DNA of 64,000 bases from contig CBEULR010000001.1 in the NCBI GenBank assembly GCA_965544035.1, forward strand, positions 1 through 64,000, read 5' to 3'. Source of the stretch: CBEULR01 sp965544035 (GTDB lineage Bacteria; Bacillota; Desulfotomaculia; Desulfotomaculales; Desulforudaceae). The notes beneath the pieces were generated by a model. It saw nothing but the letters and a program-made list of their open reading frames with translations. It was not told the origin of the DNA and did no database searches. How positions within the stretch are numbered: position 1 is the first letter of the stretch; every line of letters starts with the position of its first letter. The position numbers and the translations under genes were made by a program. Of this stretch, positions 51,355 through 59,999 are shown in pieces.

Positions 51355-52582
51355 GAAATTCGGTGGGAGTTCGGTTGCCGATCCGGAGCGGATCCGAAGG
51401 GTTGCCGCTCGTGTGAAGGAGTCGGTGGATCGCGGTGCACGCGTCGTGGTTGTGGTTTCGGCTATGGGTGACACAACGGATGATCTGATTGCACTCGCCC
51501 ACCGGATTACGCCTCATCCGTCGGTCCGGGAGATGGACATGCTGCTGTCGACCGGCGAGCAGGTTTCGGTTTCCCTGTTAAGCATGGCCCTGCAGGAGAT
51601 GGGTTGCTCGGCCGTGTCGCTGACCGGAGGTCAGGCTGGAATTGTAACCGACGGCATCTACGGGAAAGCTCGGATCACCGAAATCAATCCGGAGCGGGTC
51701 TTGCAAGAGCTTGACGCCGGACGGGTGGTCGTCGTTGCCGGGTTCCAGGGAATCAGCCGGGATGCTGAGATCACGACCTTGGGCCGGGGGGGGTCGGATA
51801 CCACGGCGGTTGCTTTGGCGGCCGCACTGAAAGCGGATTACTGTGAAATATATACAGATGTTGACGGTGTTTACACGGCCGATCCCCGGGTGGTGCCGAA
51901 CGCACGCAAACTTGACAGGATTTCACATGACGAGATGTTGGAACTGGCCAGTCTGGGAGCGGTCGTTCTCCATCCCCGTGCTGTGGAGCTGGCAAAGCTT
52001 TACGACGTTTCTCTGGTAGTGAGGTCGAGTTTTAATCATAATGCGGGAACACTGATCAAGGAGGTTGAACAATTGGAACAGGCAGCTGTGGTGAGCGGAA
52101 TCGCGCACGATACCAACGTGGCCAAGATCGGCCTCTTTGACGTGAAGGATGAGCCTGGTATCGCCTCACTCATTTTCAGCGCGCTGGCCGCCGAAAACAT
52201 CAACGTGGACATGATTATCCAGGGCGCAATGCGCGGCGGACGCAACGACATTGCTTTCACCACCAGTCGTGACGACCTGCGTAAGGCACTGGAAGTGATT
52301 AACGCGATCAAGGACCAGGTGGGCGCCGAAGGCGTGAGTTATGCCGAGAACCTGGCCAAGGTATCCATCGTTGGAGCCGGTATGGTTTCATTCCCGGGAG
52401 TGGCGGCCGAGATGTTTCGGGCGCTCTCGGAAGAAGGGATAAACATTGACATGATTAGCACATCGGAGATCAAGGTTTCCTGTGTGGTTGCGCTGAATGA
52501 AGTGGATAGGGCGGTACGTGCTCTGCACGACCGGTTCAAGCTTCACGAACCCTCATCCGATTTCGGGAGCAAGCACCAGTGA
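51341..52582 (+). CDS. lysC: Aspartate kinase
   Basis: A 413-residue aspartokinase of the alpha-beta type, catalysing the first step to lysine, threonine, methionine and diaminopimelate. The N-terminal 'LVKKFGGSSVADPERIRRVA' and 'LGRGGSDTTAVALAAALKADYCEIYTDVDGVYTADPR' form the kinase core. Two ACT domains follow ('VAKIGLFDVKDEPGIASLIF' and 'AKVSIVGAGMVSFPGVAAEMF') for feedback control. An internal start near residue 250 may give the beta subunit, as in Bacillus LysC. The ATG follows ACGGAGGG. Together with hom and thrB it forms one operon. Confidence 0.95.
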   Translation: MLLVKKFGGSSVADPERIRRVAARVKESVDRGARVVVVVSAMGDTTDDLIALAHRITPHPSVREMDMLLSTGEQVSVSLLSMALQEMGCSAVSLTGGQAGIVTDGIYGKARITEINPERVLQELDAGRVVVVAGFQGISRDAEITTLGRGGSDTTAVALAAALKADYCEIYTDVDGVYTADPRVVPNARKLDRISHDEMLELASLGAVVLHPRAVELAKLYDVSLVVRSSFNHNAGTLIKEVEQLEQAAVVSGIAHDTNVAKIGLFDVKDEPGIASLIFSALAAENINVDMIIQGAMRGGRNDIAFTTSRDDLRKALEVINAIKDQVGAEGVSYAENLAKVSIVGAGMVSFPGVAAEMFRALSEEGINIDMISTSEIKVSCVVALNEVDRAVRALHDRFKLHEPSSDFGSKHQ

Positions 52583-52774
52583 TCAATAGTAAAGCACGCG
52601 GGAAGGGGGGATTTAGTGACAGAAGTAACGAAATCAAGCTAGTAAGTTGTCACTCTGGTAAACGGGAACAAGACAGGATTATCGCTGGTACTTGAGACGG
52701 GTTGTTCCGGGTGGATCAACGTCTGAAGACTGTGTACAGACAGCAATTAGAAATCTCCATTTTTGTCAAATCTG
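52583..52774. other. Non-coding leader region before the sat promoter
   Basis: About 190 bases after lysC with no gene or clear terminator seen. Confidence 0.4.
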
Positions 52775-52803
52775 TTGACGTTGAGGTTCTGTTTTGATAT
52801 AGT
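52775..52803 (+). promoter_or_regulatory. Predicted promoter of sat
   Basis: TTGACG and TATAGT are separated by 17 bases; the -10 box overlaps the first base of the adjacent palindrome. Confidence 0.75.
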
Positions 52804-52827
52804 TACAACCAGAACTATCGGTTGTAA
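52803..52827. promoter_or_regulatory. Palindrome at the sat transcription start, possible operator
   Basis: The inverted repeat TTACAACC-N9-GGTTGTAA begins at the end of the -10 box and covers the expected start site. It could be a repressor operator, or a 5' hairpin in the mRNA. Confidence 0.55.
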
Positions 52828-52895
52828 TGGGCGCGAGTTAGTGCCCCGAGTCACAAACTATTTAACGAATCAACATCAGAAGGGGGAATTCTCAA

Positions 52896-54155
52896 ATGGC
52901 GCTTCCAAATCCACATGGTCCAGAGAAAAAACTGATGCCTCTGTTCCTTGAGGGTCAGGCCAAACAGGATGAAATTGCGCGTGCGGCAAGCCTTCCGAAG
53001 GTCTACATGACTTCGATGGAGACATCGGACATATTGATGCTGGGGATGGGTGCGTTCACCCCGCTCAAAGGCTTCATGAATAAGGCCGAGTGGCAGGGCT
53101 GCGTATTCGACATGAAGCTTCCCGACGGCACCATGTGGCCGATGCCGGTAACTCTTTCGATTACCGCGGCCGAGCTTGAAGCAGCCGGAATCAAAGAGGG
53201 CAGCGAGGTTGCCCTGTACGATCGCGCGTCGGAAGAGCTCTACGCCACTATGAAGGTTGAAGAGATCTACCAGATCGACAAAGAGGCCCAGGCCCGTGAA
53301 GTATTCAAGACCCTCGATGCCGAAGGGCACCCGGGTGTCGCGAAGACCTTTGCCCAGGGTGAATATAACCTGGCCGGCCCCGTGAAATGCCTGAACGAGG
53401 GCGACTATGCCGAAAAGTACGGCAAGTACTACGTGTATCCCGCTCAGGCCCGGAAGATCTTTGAGGAAAAGGGCTGGTCCAAAGTCGTGGCCTTCCAGAC
53501 CCGTAACCCGATGCACCGTTCTCACGAGTACCTTGTGAAGTTCGCCCTGGAGAGCGGTTTTGTCGACGGCGCATTCATCCACGCCGTAGTCGGCGCTCTG
53601 AAGAAGGGGGACATTCCGGGTGAAGTCCGGGTCAAGTGCTATGAGGCACTGATTGAGAACTACTTCCCCGAGACTGCTGTAACTCTGGGTGTGTATCCGA
53701 TGGAAATGCGCTACGGCGGCCCGCGTGAAGCCCTGCTGCACGCCGTGATTCGTCAGAACTTCGGCTGCTCGTACCTGATCGTCGGTCGTGACCACGCCGG
53801 CGTGGGTGACTACTACGGTCCGTTTGACGCCCAGAATATCTTTAATGAACTGTGGCCTGGCGCCCTCGAGCTGCAGTGCCAGAAGATTAACTGGACCTTC
53901 TTCTGCCACAAGTGCGGGAGCATGGCTTCGCTGGCGACCTGCCCGCACAGCAAGGAAGACCGCGTGATGGTTTCCGGCACCCAGTTCCGCCGCGCGATGC
54001 AGGAAGGTGAGGAACTGCCGAAGGAATTTGGTCGTCCGGAAGTTCTTGCCATCCTGAAGGAGTACTACAAGACTGCGGAAAAGGTCGAAATCAAGAAGGG
54101 TGCATACGAGGATCTCACCCCCGAGATGCTCGCCAAGATCCAAGGGAAGAAATAG
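52896..54155 (+). CDS. sat: Sulfate adenylyltransferase (ATP sulfurylase)
   Basis: A 419-residue homo-oligomeric ATP sulfurylase that activates sulfate to APS; in sulfate reducers it feeds APS reductase. Active-site motifs are 'FQTRNPMHRSHEYLVKFALE' (QxRNPxHxxH, near 205) and 'LIVGRDHAGVGDYYGPFDAQ' (near 295). 'FCHKCGSMASLATCPH' with its Cys/His set is the zinc-binding site seen in prokaryotic dissimilatory enzymes, and 'VSGTQFRRAMQEGEELPKEF' is near the end. AGAAGGGGG precedes the ATG. Neither apr nor a pyrophosphatase gene follows here. Confidence 0.97.
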   Translation: MALPNPHGPEKKLMPLFLEGQAKQDEIARAASLPKVYMTSMETSDILMLGMGAFTPLKGFMNKAEWQGCVFDMKLPDGTMWPMPVTLSITAAELEAAGIKEGSEVALYDRASEELYATMKVEEIYQIDKEAQAREVFKTLDAEGHPGVAKTFAQGEYNLAGPVKCLNEGDYAEKYGKYYVYPAQARKIFEEKGWSKVVAFQTRNPMHRSHEYLVKFALESGFVDGAFIHAVVGALKKGDIPGEVRVKCYEALIENYFPETAVTLGVYPMEMRYGGPREALLHAVIRQNFGCSYLIVGRDHAGVGDYYGPFDAQNIFNELWPGALELQCQKINWTFFCHKCGSMASLATCPHSKEDRVMVSGTQFRRAMQEGEELPKEFGRPEVLAILKEYYKTAEKVEIKKGAYEDLTPEMLAKIQGKK

Positions 54156-54170
54156 CCTCACGAGGCTTCA

Positions 54171-54206
54171 GTAAGAACCCCGCCGGTTAGCCGGCGGGGT
54201 TCTTAC
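54171..54206. terminator. Strong terminator after sat
   Basis: A perfect 16-bp stem GTAAGAACCCCGCCGG / CCGGCGGGGTTCTTAC encloses TTAG. T-runs are modest on both sides. Confidence 0.8.
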
Positions 54207-54235
54207 TTGACTTATGACCCTGGTTTCGGTAAAAT
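54207..54235 (+). promoter_or_regulatory. Promoter of tRNA-Pro
   Basis: TTGACT and TAAAAT are separated by 17 bases, 21 bases before the tRNA. Confidence 0.75.
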
Positions 54236-54256
54236 GAAACTTGCACCAAAGCAAGT

Positions 54257-54334
54257 CGGGGCGTAGCTCAGTTTGGCTAGAGCGCTACCTTGGGGTGGTA
54301 GAGGCCGCAGGTTCAAGTCCTGTCGCTCCGACCA
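54257..54334 (+). tRNA. tRNA-Pro (anticodon GGG)
   Basis: A cloverleaf with acceptor CGGGGCG / CGCTCCG, D-arm GCTCAGTTTGGCTAGAGC, and anticodon stem CTACC / GGTAG around TTGGGGT (anticodon GGG). The T-arm is CAGGTTCAAGTCCTG, and the 3' ACCA is encoded. Confidence 0.95.
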
Positions 54335-54351
54335 TTATTTATGAAAGGAAA

Positions 54352-54381
54352 ACCCGCAGCACTCAGGGCTGCGGGTTTTTT
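54352..54381 (+). terminator. Terminator of tRNA-Pro
   Basis: ACCCGCAGC pairs with GCTGCGGGT, followed by TTTTT. Confidence 0.85.
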
Positions 54382-54403
54382 CGTATGCGTCCGGTCCAGG
54401 GAT

Positions 54404-54742
54404 CTATGGCCGACAGCTTCCATCCCGCATACGCTTGGGATTCGCATTACGGTCCTGACCGGCGGGAGCGAGGCAGGAGCCATCTCTTAACCTGTCCTGC
54501 CGTCCATGCTTGATCATCGGTGAGCAGTAGCCAGAGAGGCACGCCTGCCCGTCTAGCATCATGCCGTGCCGGTGCTGGTGGCGGATCTGACTGTCCTCAT
54601 TAATGTTCTGACCCTGTTGTGTCCACTGTGGGTCTGGAGGCAACCCGTTCGGTGTAGGATCGGGATTTTGTGCGGCCGCGCCTGATAAGGACAGGGAAGC
54701 GAGGAAAAGCCCGAAGAGCGCCAATACCAATAAGCGTTTCAC
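54404..54742 (-). CDS. Putative small secreted Cys-containing protein
   Basis: About 112 residues with a good Sec signal peptide ('KRLLVLALFGLFLASLSLSG', cleavage near 'GAAAQ'). The mature part is Pro/Gln/Asn-rich, then basic, with four Cys. It holds two similar units, 'DRLRDGSCLAP' and 'PKRMRDGSCRP'. No family is recognised. GTG 54742 follows AAAGGTGTG; the tail could be partly spurious, since the frame has no homology I can recall. Confidence 0.5.
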   Translation of the reverse strand: MKRLLVLALFGLFLASLSLSGAAAQNPDPTPNGLPPDPQWTQQGQNINEDSQIRHQHRHGMMLDGQACLSGYCSPMIKHGRQDRLRDGSCLAPAGQDRNANPKRMRDGSCRP

Positions 54743-54885
54743 GTTCAAATACACACCTTTCTTATGTGGAGTTTTGTTCTATCCATTATTTCGAGAGGTA
54801 GTTCTATTTTTAGGGGTAGTGAAGCAAGATGTAAGAAATCGGCGGCGGGAAGACCATCAGGTTCTAACAAGCGCTCCCCCTGGAC

Positions 54886-54921
54886 AAAAAAAGGTTCACA
54901 GGTGCTGAGAACCTGTGAACC
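54886..54921 (-). terminator. Terminator of the lipoprotein gene
   Basis: On the minus strand GGTTCACAGGT pairs with ACCTGTGAACC, followed by seven T. Confidence 0.85.
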
Positions 54922-54938
54922 CGTCAAAAGAAGTCGGA

Positions 54939-55622
54939 CTAAAACTCCATTACCTCAACTCCGTCGGGAATTCTAAACATCGAGGCCGGGATGTCGCCAA
55001 CCTTGACGTTCTTGTACTCCATAACCATTTCTTGACCATCGACCGTGGTTTCCACCCGGATTGGGAAACCGTGTTCTTCCCAGAACCAGACTTTACTGGT
55101 GGACTCCTCCTCGGTCACCTCGTAGATCACACATTTTTTGCCGTCAACCGTGTCCCGCCCCAGATACTTCATGTTCGCGGGGTCGTATTCCTCAACCGGC
55201 TCGTCTTCTATGTCCACATTGCTGCTCATCCTGGTTGCCGTGTTCGATTGCGGGTCGTAGAAATACAGAGCCTCGTCTCCGGCGTTGAAGATGGTCACCA
55301 GGGTGCCTTCTCCACCGGGGTTTTTAACTTCGGAGCGCCAGTTATCATCTTGCAGCCAGTGCTGTGAGGAAACGGATTCTACTCCAGGAGCGGTGATCAC
55401 CAAATCAAAGGTGAAACCTTTTCCTTGACTCTTTCCGAAAATGGCTGCCGCATCTAAATCGCCCTCACCCTCCTGTTTTGCCGCCGGTTCCGAGACTTGG
55501 GAACCGGATGAATCAGAGGCCGGGGGATTGTCGTCTCCTCCGCCGCAACCGGTCAGAATCACGGATGCTGCGAAGCACAGGGCCAACAACACGAGCAGAA
55601 ATCGCTTAGACCAGGTCATCAT
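54939..55622 (-). CDS. LolA-like/outer-membrane-lipoprotein-sorting-type lipoprotein
   Basis: A 227-residue lipoprotein. The signal peptide ends in lipobox 'LTGC' (about residue 26), followed by a Gly/Ser/Asp-rich tether. The mature domain has the beta-sheet rhythm of LolA/DUF4412-like proteins ('HWLQDDNWRSEV', 'DEALYFYDPQSNTATRM', 'YLGRDTVDGKKCVIYEV', 'SKVWFWEEHGFPIRVE'). Such proteins probably bind lipids or help envelope assembly in Gram-positives. A terminator lies directly after it. AGGAGTG precedes the start. Confidence 0.8.
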   Translation of the reverse strand: MMTWSKRFLLVLLALCFAASVILTGCGGGDDNPPASDSSGSQVSEPAAKQEGEGDLDAAAIFGKSQGKGFTFDLVITAPGVESVSSQHWLQDDNWRSEVKNPGGEGTLVTIFNAGDEALYFYDPQSNTATRMSSNVDIEDEPVEEYDPANMKYLGRDTVDGKKCVIYEVTEEESTSKVWFWEEHGFPIRVETTVDGQEMVMEYKNVKVGDIPASMFRIPDGVEVMEF

Positions 55623-55653
55623 AACACTCCTATCTTCATTGGGTTTTGGTGGA

Positions 55654-56298
55654 CTAGTCCTGCTTTGTCCCGCATTCGGGGCAGAATTTTGCTCCGGCGG
55701 TTAGGGTTTCGCCGCAGTGCGCGCAAACGGGCGTCTTTTTCAACTGTGCTCCGCATTCCGGGCAGAATTTTGCGTTGGTCGCCAGCGGGGCTTCACATGC
55801 CGGGCAAGAGGCGCGAATGTTGGAGCGCCAGTTTTCCCGGGCCAGTTTCTTGTCCTCCTCGGCCATCGCCGCGTGTGCCCAGATTTCTTCCACCGAACGG
55901 CTGGCTTGGGCGGCGGCCATCTCCACCCCAAGATCCGGGGCACACTGCTTGCACAGCCCCTTTCGATCATTCCAGCACCGTTTACGGCAGACCCAGGCGT
56001 TGCAACGGGGGCACTGGATGAAGTCCGGCTTCAGGTCCCGGACGGCGTCGATGAAGGCTTCGTCATGCGCCTTTTCCCACGCGGCCGCCCTCACATGCTG
56101 ACCGACACTGGCTGCCGAACCCAGGCGGCCGAAAATCCCGCTCGCGGTGTTGAGAAGCTCGGATACCCGGCCGACGGCCCATGGTTTGAAGCGGGTGCGG
56201 TAACCCGACCCGCACCGGTCACAGAAGAATTCGAACTGGAAACCCTGGTTGGTGCTCAGGTCACTATAATTTTGTACGAATTCGATTTTGTCGCTCAC
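55654..56298 (-). CDS. Multi-zinc-ribbon protein
   Basis: A 214-residue cytosolic protein. It has a first zinc site 'FFCDRCGSGY', a treble-clef-like 'IQCPRCNAWVCRKRC' with 'GLCKQCAPDLG', and two C-terminal double-zinc-ribbon units ('SCPACEAPLATNAKFCPECG' and 'VCAHCGETLTAGAKFCPECG'). No enzymatic part is visible. Such proteins are common, and their function is unknown. It is co-directional with the lipoprotein gene 30 bases away. Confidence 0.8.
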   Translation of the reverse strand: MSDKIEFVQNYSDLSTNQGFQFEFFCDRCGSGYRTRFKPWAVGRVSELLNTASGIFGRLGSAASVGQHVRAAAWEKAHDEAFIDAVRDLKPDFIQCPRCNAWVCRKRCWNDRKGLCKQCAPDLGVEMAAAQASRSVEEIWAHAAMAEEDKKLARENWRSNIRASCPACEAPLATNAKFCPECGAQLKKTPVCAHCGETLTAGAKFCPECGTKQD

Positions 56299-56559
56299 TA
56301 GGGCCCCCCTTTCAGATTCAGGATCAGCTGCCGCGCATTCTTCCCTGGTTTACCCAGTCACCTCCTTCGGTGGAATAGAGTGCGCCAGGCATACTTTTCC
56401 ACCTCCGTTATATTACCAGCGTTGTCAAATGTCAAGAAAAATGGGGCTCTAAAGCATGCCAAATCGGCTCAAAATGATGATGAATATTCACCGCCCACCT
56501 AAGCCAAACTACCGACGAAAAAGATGGCTTGTGAAAACACTTTATGGAGGTGCCGGCGG

Positions 56560-56748
56560 ATGCGTGTTGAAGTCGATCCCGATCTGTGTATAAGCTGCGG
56601 AGTCTGCATTGAAACGTGTCCTGACGTATTCGACTGGGATGACGAGGAAAAGGCACACGCGGTCGATGAAGAGTTGGACGATGATCTGGAAGAGTGTGCC
56701 CACGAAGCCGTAGAGGCCTGTCCAACTGAAGCAATCAAGGAGATGTAG
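56560..56748 (+). CDS. [4Fe-4S] ferredoxin
   Basis: A 62-residue single-cluster ferredoxin. 'CISCGVCIETCPDVFDWDDE' supplies three cysteines and 'EAVEACPTEAIKEM' the fourth. The rest is very acidic, as usual for electron carriers. The upstream in-frame ATG (56524) is rejected because TGGAGGTG sits just before ATG 56560. It stands alone. Confidence 0.93.
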   Translation: MRVEVDPDLCISCGVCIETCPDVFDWDDEEKAHAVDEELDDDLEECAHEAVEACPTEAIKEM

Positions 56749-56942
56749 GTGTTGTAGGGACCTTCTCTCGAACCCGGGGGCGCGGATCAATCCGCGCCCT
56801 TTGCTTCTCATGTCTGTGCGGATGTCTGTGCGGATGCCGCGTGATAGTCCGACCGGAAGGAGACCTTCGGTGAACGCCGAATCGTTAAAGTGGGTGTATG
56901 GCTATTGTGTTTTATTGGAATTGTGGATTAGAATAGTAGGAA

Positions 56943-59168
56943 TTGACCAACGCAGGGGGTGCGCGGTTGCGGCGGTATTTGCTGTCTATCTGTTTAATCA
57001 TCGGTCTTGGTTTTTCGCTGGTTGTCTTCGGTGAAGCCGAAGCCGGCCTTGAGGATAAGGCGGATGCCGAGAGGCGGGCGGTTATTGTGGTTCTGGATCG
57101 CCTCCTGCTCGGGGATCTGCAAGCTCCGGCCTTTGAGCGGCTCCTGGCGAATTCCGCGGTAGGTCTTATGAATACAAATACCGGCGGTATTCGCAATGTT
57201 GAGAATACCCATGTCTCGATCGGATCGGGATCCCGCGCTGTGGGTACGGGGGCGGCCTTCTCTGCTTACGACGCGCGTGAAACGGTGCACCGTGTCGAGG
57301 CGGGGGAAGAGTTCTTCCGACGTACCGGCGTCCGGCCGGATGAGAACGCGGTTGTCCACCTGGGGATCGCCAGGGTGAGACAGTTAACGGACGACGTACC
57401 TTCGTCCGCGGAAGTGGGCGTAATCGGGCGTACGCTACGGGAGGCGGGAATGACGACGGCGGTTATCGGAAACGCCGATTGGGAGGGGGAATCACGCCGT
57501 CACGCTGTAACCATCGCCATGGACCAAAACGGCCTGGTCGACATGGGCCACGTGGGACGGGACCTGTTGATCCGAGACCCGGATTTCCCCGGCGAGTATC
57601 GGACCGATTTCGATCAGCTGTTGGAGCGTTTCCGGGCGTGTGCAGGGGCCGATTTAATTGTGATCGAAACGGGGGACCTCGCCCGGCTTGACGAGGCCAG
57701 AAACGAATTGCTGCCCGTGATGATGGCCGAGCACAGGAAAACGGCGATCAACCGATCGGCGGTGTTCATCGACCGGCTTCTTGATGAGCTTGATCTGACC
57801 AAGGATCTCTTGCTGGTGGTGGTGCCGACTCCCAAAGCCAGTGCGATATCGTCGGGAAACCTGTTAACCCCGTTGGTGGCGGCGGGTCCCGGAATAGAGC
57901 CGGGGCTTCTCATATCGCCGTCAACACGGCGGGAAGGGATTGTTCTCAATATTGATGTGGCACCAACCGTCATCCAGCATCTTGGTCTGAAAATCCCCAA
58001 CTCGGTGACTGGCCGGGCGATGTATTCCCTTGCCGGTGCCGGGGGCCTTGCCGAACTGGACGCTCTCAACCAACGGTTGGTGATGACCCACAATTCACGG
58101 GTCCCGATCATCAAGACCTACATGTCGGTGATTATCGGTACCGTGATTGTGGTCCTGTACATGATCCTTGTACCCCGCAGCAGACTGATTGACCGGCGCT
58201 ACCTGCACTATCTGATCTTGTTGGTGATGAGTTTCCCGCTGGCGGCGTTGTTGATTGTGCCGTTCCAGCCGCGAAGCCCGGCTGAAGTGGTTGGTCTCCT
58301 GCTGATCATAATGCTTTTTGTCGGGGGGATTGCGGCGCTGCTCAGCCGGAAGTCACGCAATCTTGGTTTCGGCTTCCTGGCGCTGGCGACCGCCGGGACC
58401 ATTGTCGTCGACTTGTTGCTGGGGTCGCCGCTCCAGAAGCAGTCGCTGCTAAGCTACGATCCTTTGGGAGGCGCACGGTTCTACGGATTGGGAAACGAGT
58501 ATATGGGGGTGCTGATCGGTTCGATTATTCTAGGCGCCGCCACTATGCTTACTCAGTGGCCCCGGCGGCGTGTGCTGATTATTTTGCTGACCGTTCTCGC
58601 TTTTGGAATCACCCTGTTCGCCGTGGCCAACCCAAGGTTGGGCGCTAACATGGGCGGTTCCATAACGGCTTCGGTCGCTTTCGTGATCACCGTGCTATTA
58701 TTCTTGGGGGTACGGTTTACACGCCGGGTAATTCTGGCGGCCGGAGGATGCGTATTGGCCTTCTTGGCCGGATTGACGATGATCGACTTCCTGCGGGGCG
58801 TGGAACAGCAGTCGCACATCGGTCGGGCGGCCAGACTGGTATTCGATGGCGGCCCGGTGCGGGGTCTTCAGGAGGCCTTCAATATCATCGAACGCAAGGT
58901 GTCGATGAATTGGAAGCTTCTGAAATACACCATTTGGAGCCGTGTTTTCCTGGCTATGCTGGGCGGTTTTGCGCTTCTGTTTTACCTTCCGGTGGGCCGA
59001 ATGCAGGTCTTCAAGGATCGTTGTCCGGACTTGTACAGGGGTTTCGTCGGTATCATCATCGGTGCCGTAGTGGCCTTGGCGGTGAACGATTCGGGCGTCG
59101 TTGCCGCGGCAACCACAATGATATTTGCCGGGCTGCCGCTGATGAGTATTTATCTGCAGGATTCTTGA
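56943..59168 (+). CDS. Large membrane protein with an alkaline-phosphatase-like domain
   Basis: A 741-residue protein. A signal anchor (residues 9-30) is followed by an extracellular domain of about 350 residues with alkaline-phosphatase-superfamily traits ('RRAVIVVLDRLLLGDL', 'NTNTGGIRNVENTHVSIGSG', and 'NIDVAPTVIQHLGLKIP', the usual late metal-site strand). The C-terminal 350 residues have about ten transmembrane helices, with 'ARFYGLGNEYMGVLIG' and 'LGANMGGSITA' as polar conserved-looking motifs. The canonical 'D..PT' nucleophile region is altered. The substrate is unknown; a lipid- or glycan-linked phosphotransfer role is only a guess. TTG start with a weak ribosome site. Confidence 0.75.
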   Translation: MTNAGGARLRRYLLSICLIIGLGFSLVVFGEAEAGLEDKADAERRAVIVVLDRLLLGDLQAPAFERLLANSAVGLMNTNTGGIRNVENTHVSIGSGSRAVGTGAAFSAYDARETVHRVEAGEEFFRRTGVRPDENAVVHLGIARVRQLTDDVPSSAEVGVIGRTLREAGMTTAVIGNADWEGESRRHAVTIAMDQNGLVDMGHVGRDLLIRDPDFPGEYRTDFDQLLERFRACAGADLIVIETGDLARLDEARNELLPVMMAEHRKTAINRSAVFIDRLLDELDLTKDLLLVVVPTPKASAISSGNLLTPLVAAGPGIEPGLLISPSTRREGIVLNIDVAPTVIQHLGLKIPNSVTGRAMYSLAGAGGLAELDALNQRLVMTHNSRVPIIKTYMSVIIGTVIVVLYMILVPRSRLIDRRYLHYLILLVMSFPLAALLIVPFQPRSPAEVVGLLLIIMLFVGGIAALLSRKSRNLGFGFLALATAGTIVVDLLLGSPLQKQSLLSYDPLGGARFYGLGNEYMGVLIGSIILGAATMLTQWPRRRVLIILLTVLAFGITLFAVANPRLGANMGGSITASVAFVITVLLFLGVRFTRRVILAAGGCVLAFLAGLTMIDFLRGVEQQSHIGRAARLVFDGGPVRGLQEAFNIIERKVSMNWKLLKYTIWSRVFLAMLGGFALLFYLPVGRMQVFKDRCPDLYRGFVGIIIGAVVALAVNDSGVVAAATTMIFAGLPLMSIYLQDS

Positions 59169-59353
59169 GTTGTTGCTCCGGCGGTTCAACGTTGCCGTTT
59201 CGACACCTTCCGGTATTCTGATTCGTATACTGAATACACCGAGATGACTTACGTAAAAGGGGCGGTGCGTCCGGCCGCCTATGTAATGGTAGAAGCACCT
59301 AAGGCCTTGGTGTTAACGGGTTTAGAGTCATCGAAGACCGTTCGAGAAAATTA
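59169..59353. other. Intergenic region before the speD promoter
   Basis: No gene or clear terminator is seen. Confidence 0.4.
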
Positions 59354-59381
59354 TTGACAAAACCATGCTTTGTGTTAGAAT
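59354..59381 (+). promoter_or_regulatory. Predicted promoter of speD
   Basis: TTGACA and TAGAAT are separated by 16 bases, about 75 bases before the start. Confidence 0.65.
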
Positions 59382-59456
59382 TGAATTTGGTTGGAATCAG
59401 CAGTAAACGTGAAGGAGGGGTTGATTTCCAGCTAGTTCTTTAATAAGGGGGAGATA

Positions 59457-59843
59457 ATGTCGATGAAACCGCTGGGACGGCATATCCTTGCTGAAATTTA
59501 CGGATGTGACTTCGAACTGCTCAACAATCCGCAGAAAGTAGAAGAAATAATGGTGAACGCAGCGCTTGAAGCAGGGGCCGAAGTCCGGGAATATGTCTTC
59601 CACAAGTTTAGCCCCCAGGGGGTTAGCGGCGTAGTTGTAATTTCTGAGTCCCATCTCACCATCCACACCTGGCCGGAACTGGGTTACGCGGCGGTGGACG
59701 TGTTTACCTGCGGCGATACGGTGGATCCGTGGGACGCGTGCAACTACCTCACAAACTCATTGAATGCCCAAGAGATAAAAGCCACCGAAACCATCCGCGG
59801 TATCATCTCCGATACAGTGACACCTAGAGCGGCAAATATGTAG
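59457..59843 (+). CDS. speD: S-adenosylmethionine decarboxylase proenzyme
   Basis: A 128-residue class 1B AdoMetDC proenzyme that self-cleaves to give a pyruvoyl cofactor and makes decarboxylated AdoMet for spermidine. The cleavage site is 'ISESHLTIHTWPE' (Glu64-Ser65), with 'GYAAVDVFTCGDTVDPW' (catalytic Cys near 85) and the N-terminal 'GRHILAEIYGCD'. No spermidine synthase gene is adjacent. ATG 59457 or ATG 59463 could start. Confidence 0.96.
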   Translation: MSMKPLGRHILAEIYGCDFELLNNPQKVEEIMVNAALEAGAEVREYVFHKFSPQGVSGVVVISESHLTIHTWPELGYAAVDVFTCGDTVDPWDACNYLTNSLNAQEIKATETIRGIISDTVTPRAANM

Positions 59844-59895
59844 GGGGGATATTTATTAGTACCAACCCGCATCAAGAAAGTAGATTTGTAAAATA

Positions 59896-59940
59896 GGCCC
59901 TGCAATCCGACGACCGGAAGATGCAGGGCCGTTTTATTTT
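59896..59940 (+). terminator. Terminator after speD
   Basis: GGCCCTGCA pairs with TGCAGGGCC, followed by GTTTTATTTT. Confidence 0.8.
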
Positions 59941-59999
59941 GAGTGTGGTGCTTAAATGAATAGCTTTCAGGAACATTAATAAAGAGGAAAAGTGTCACT

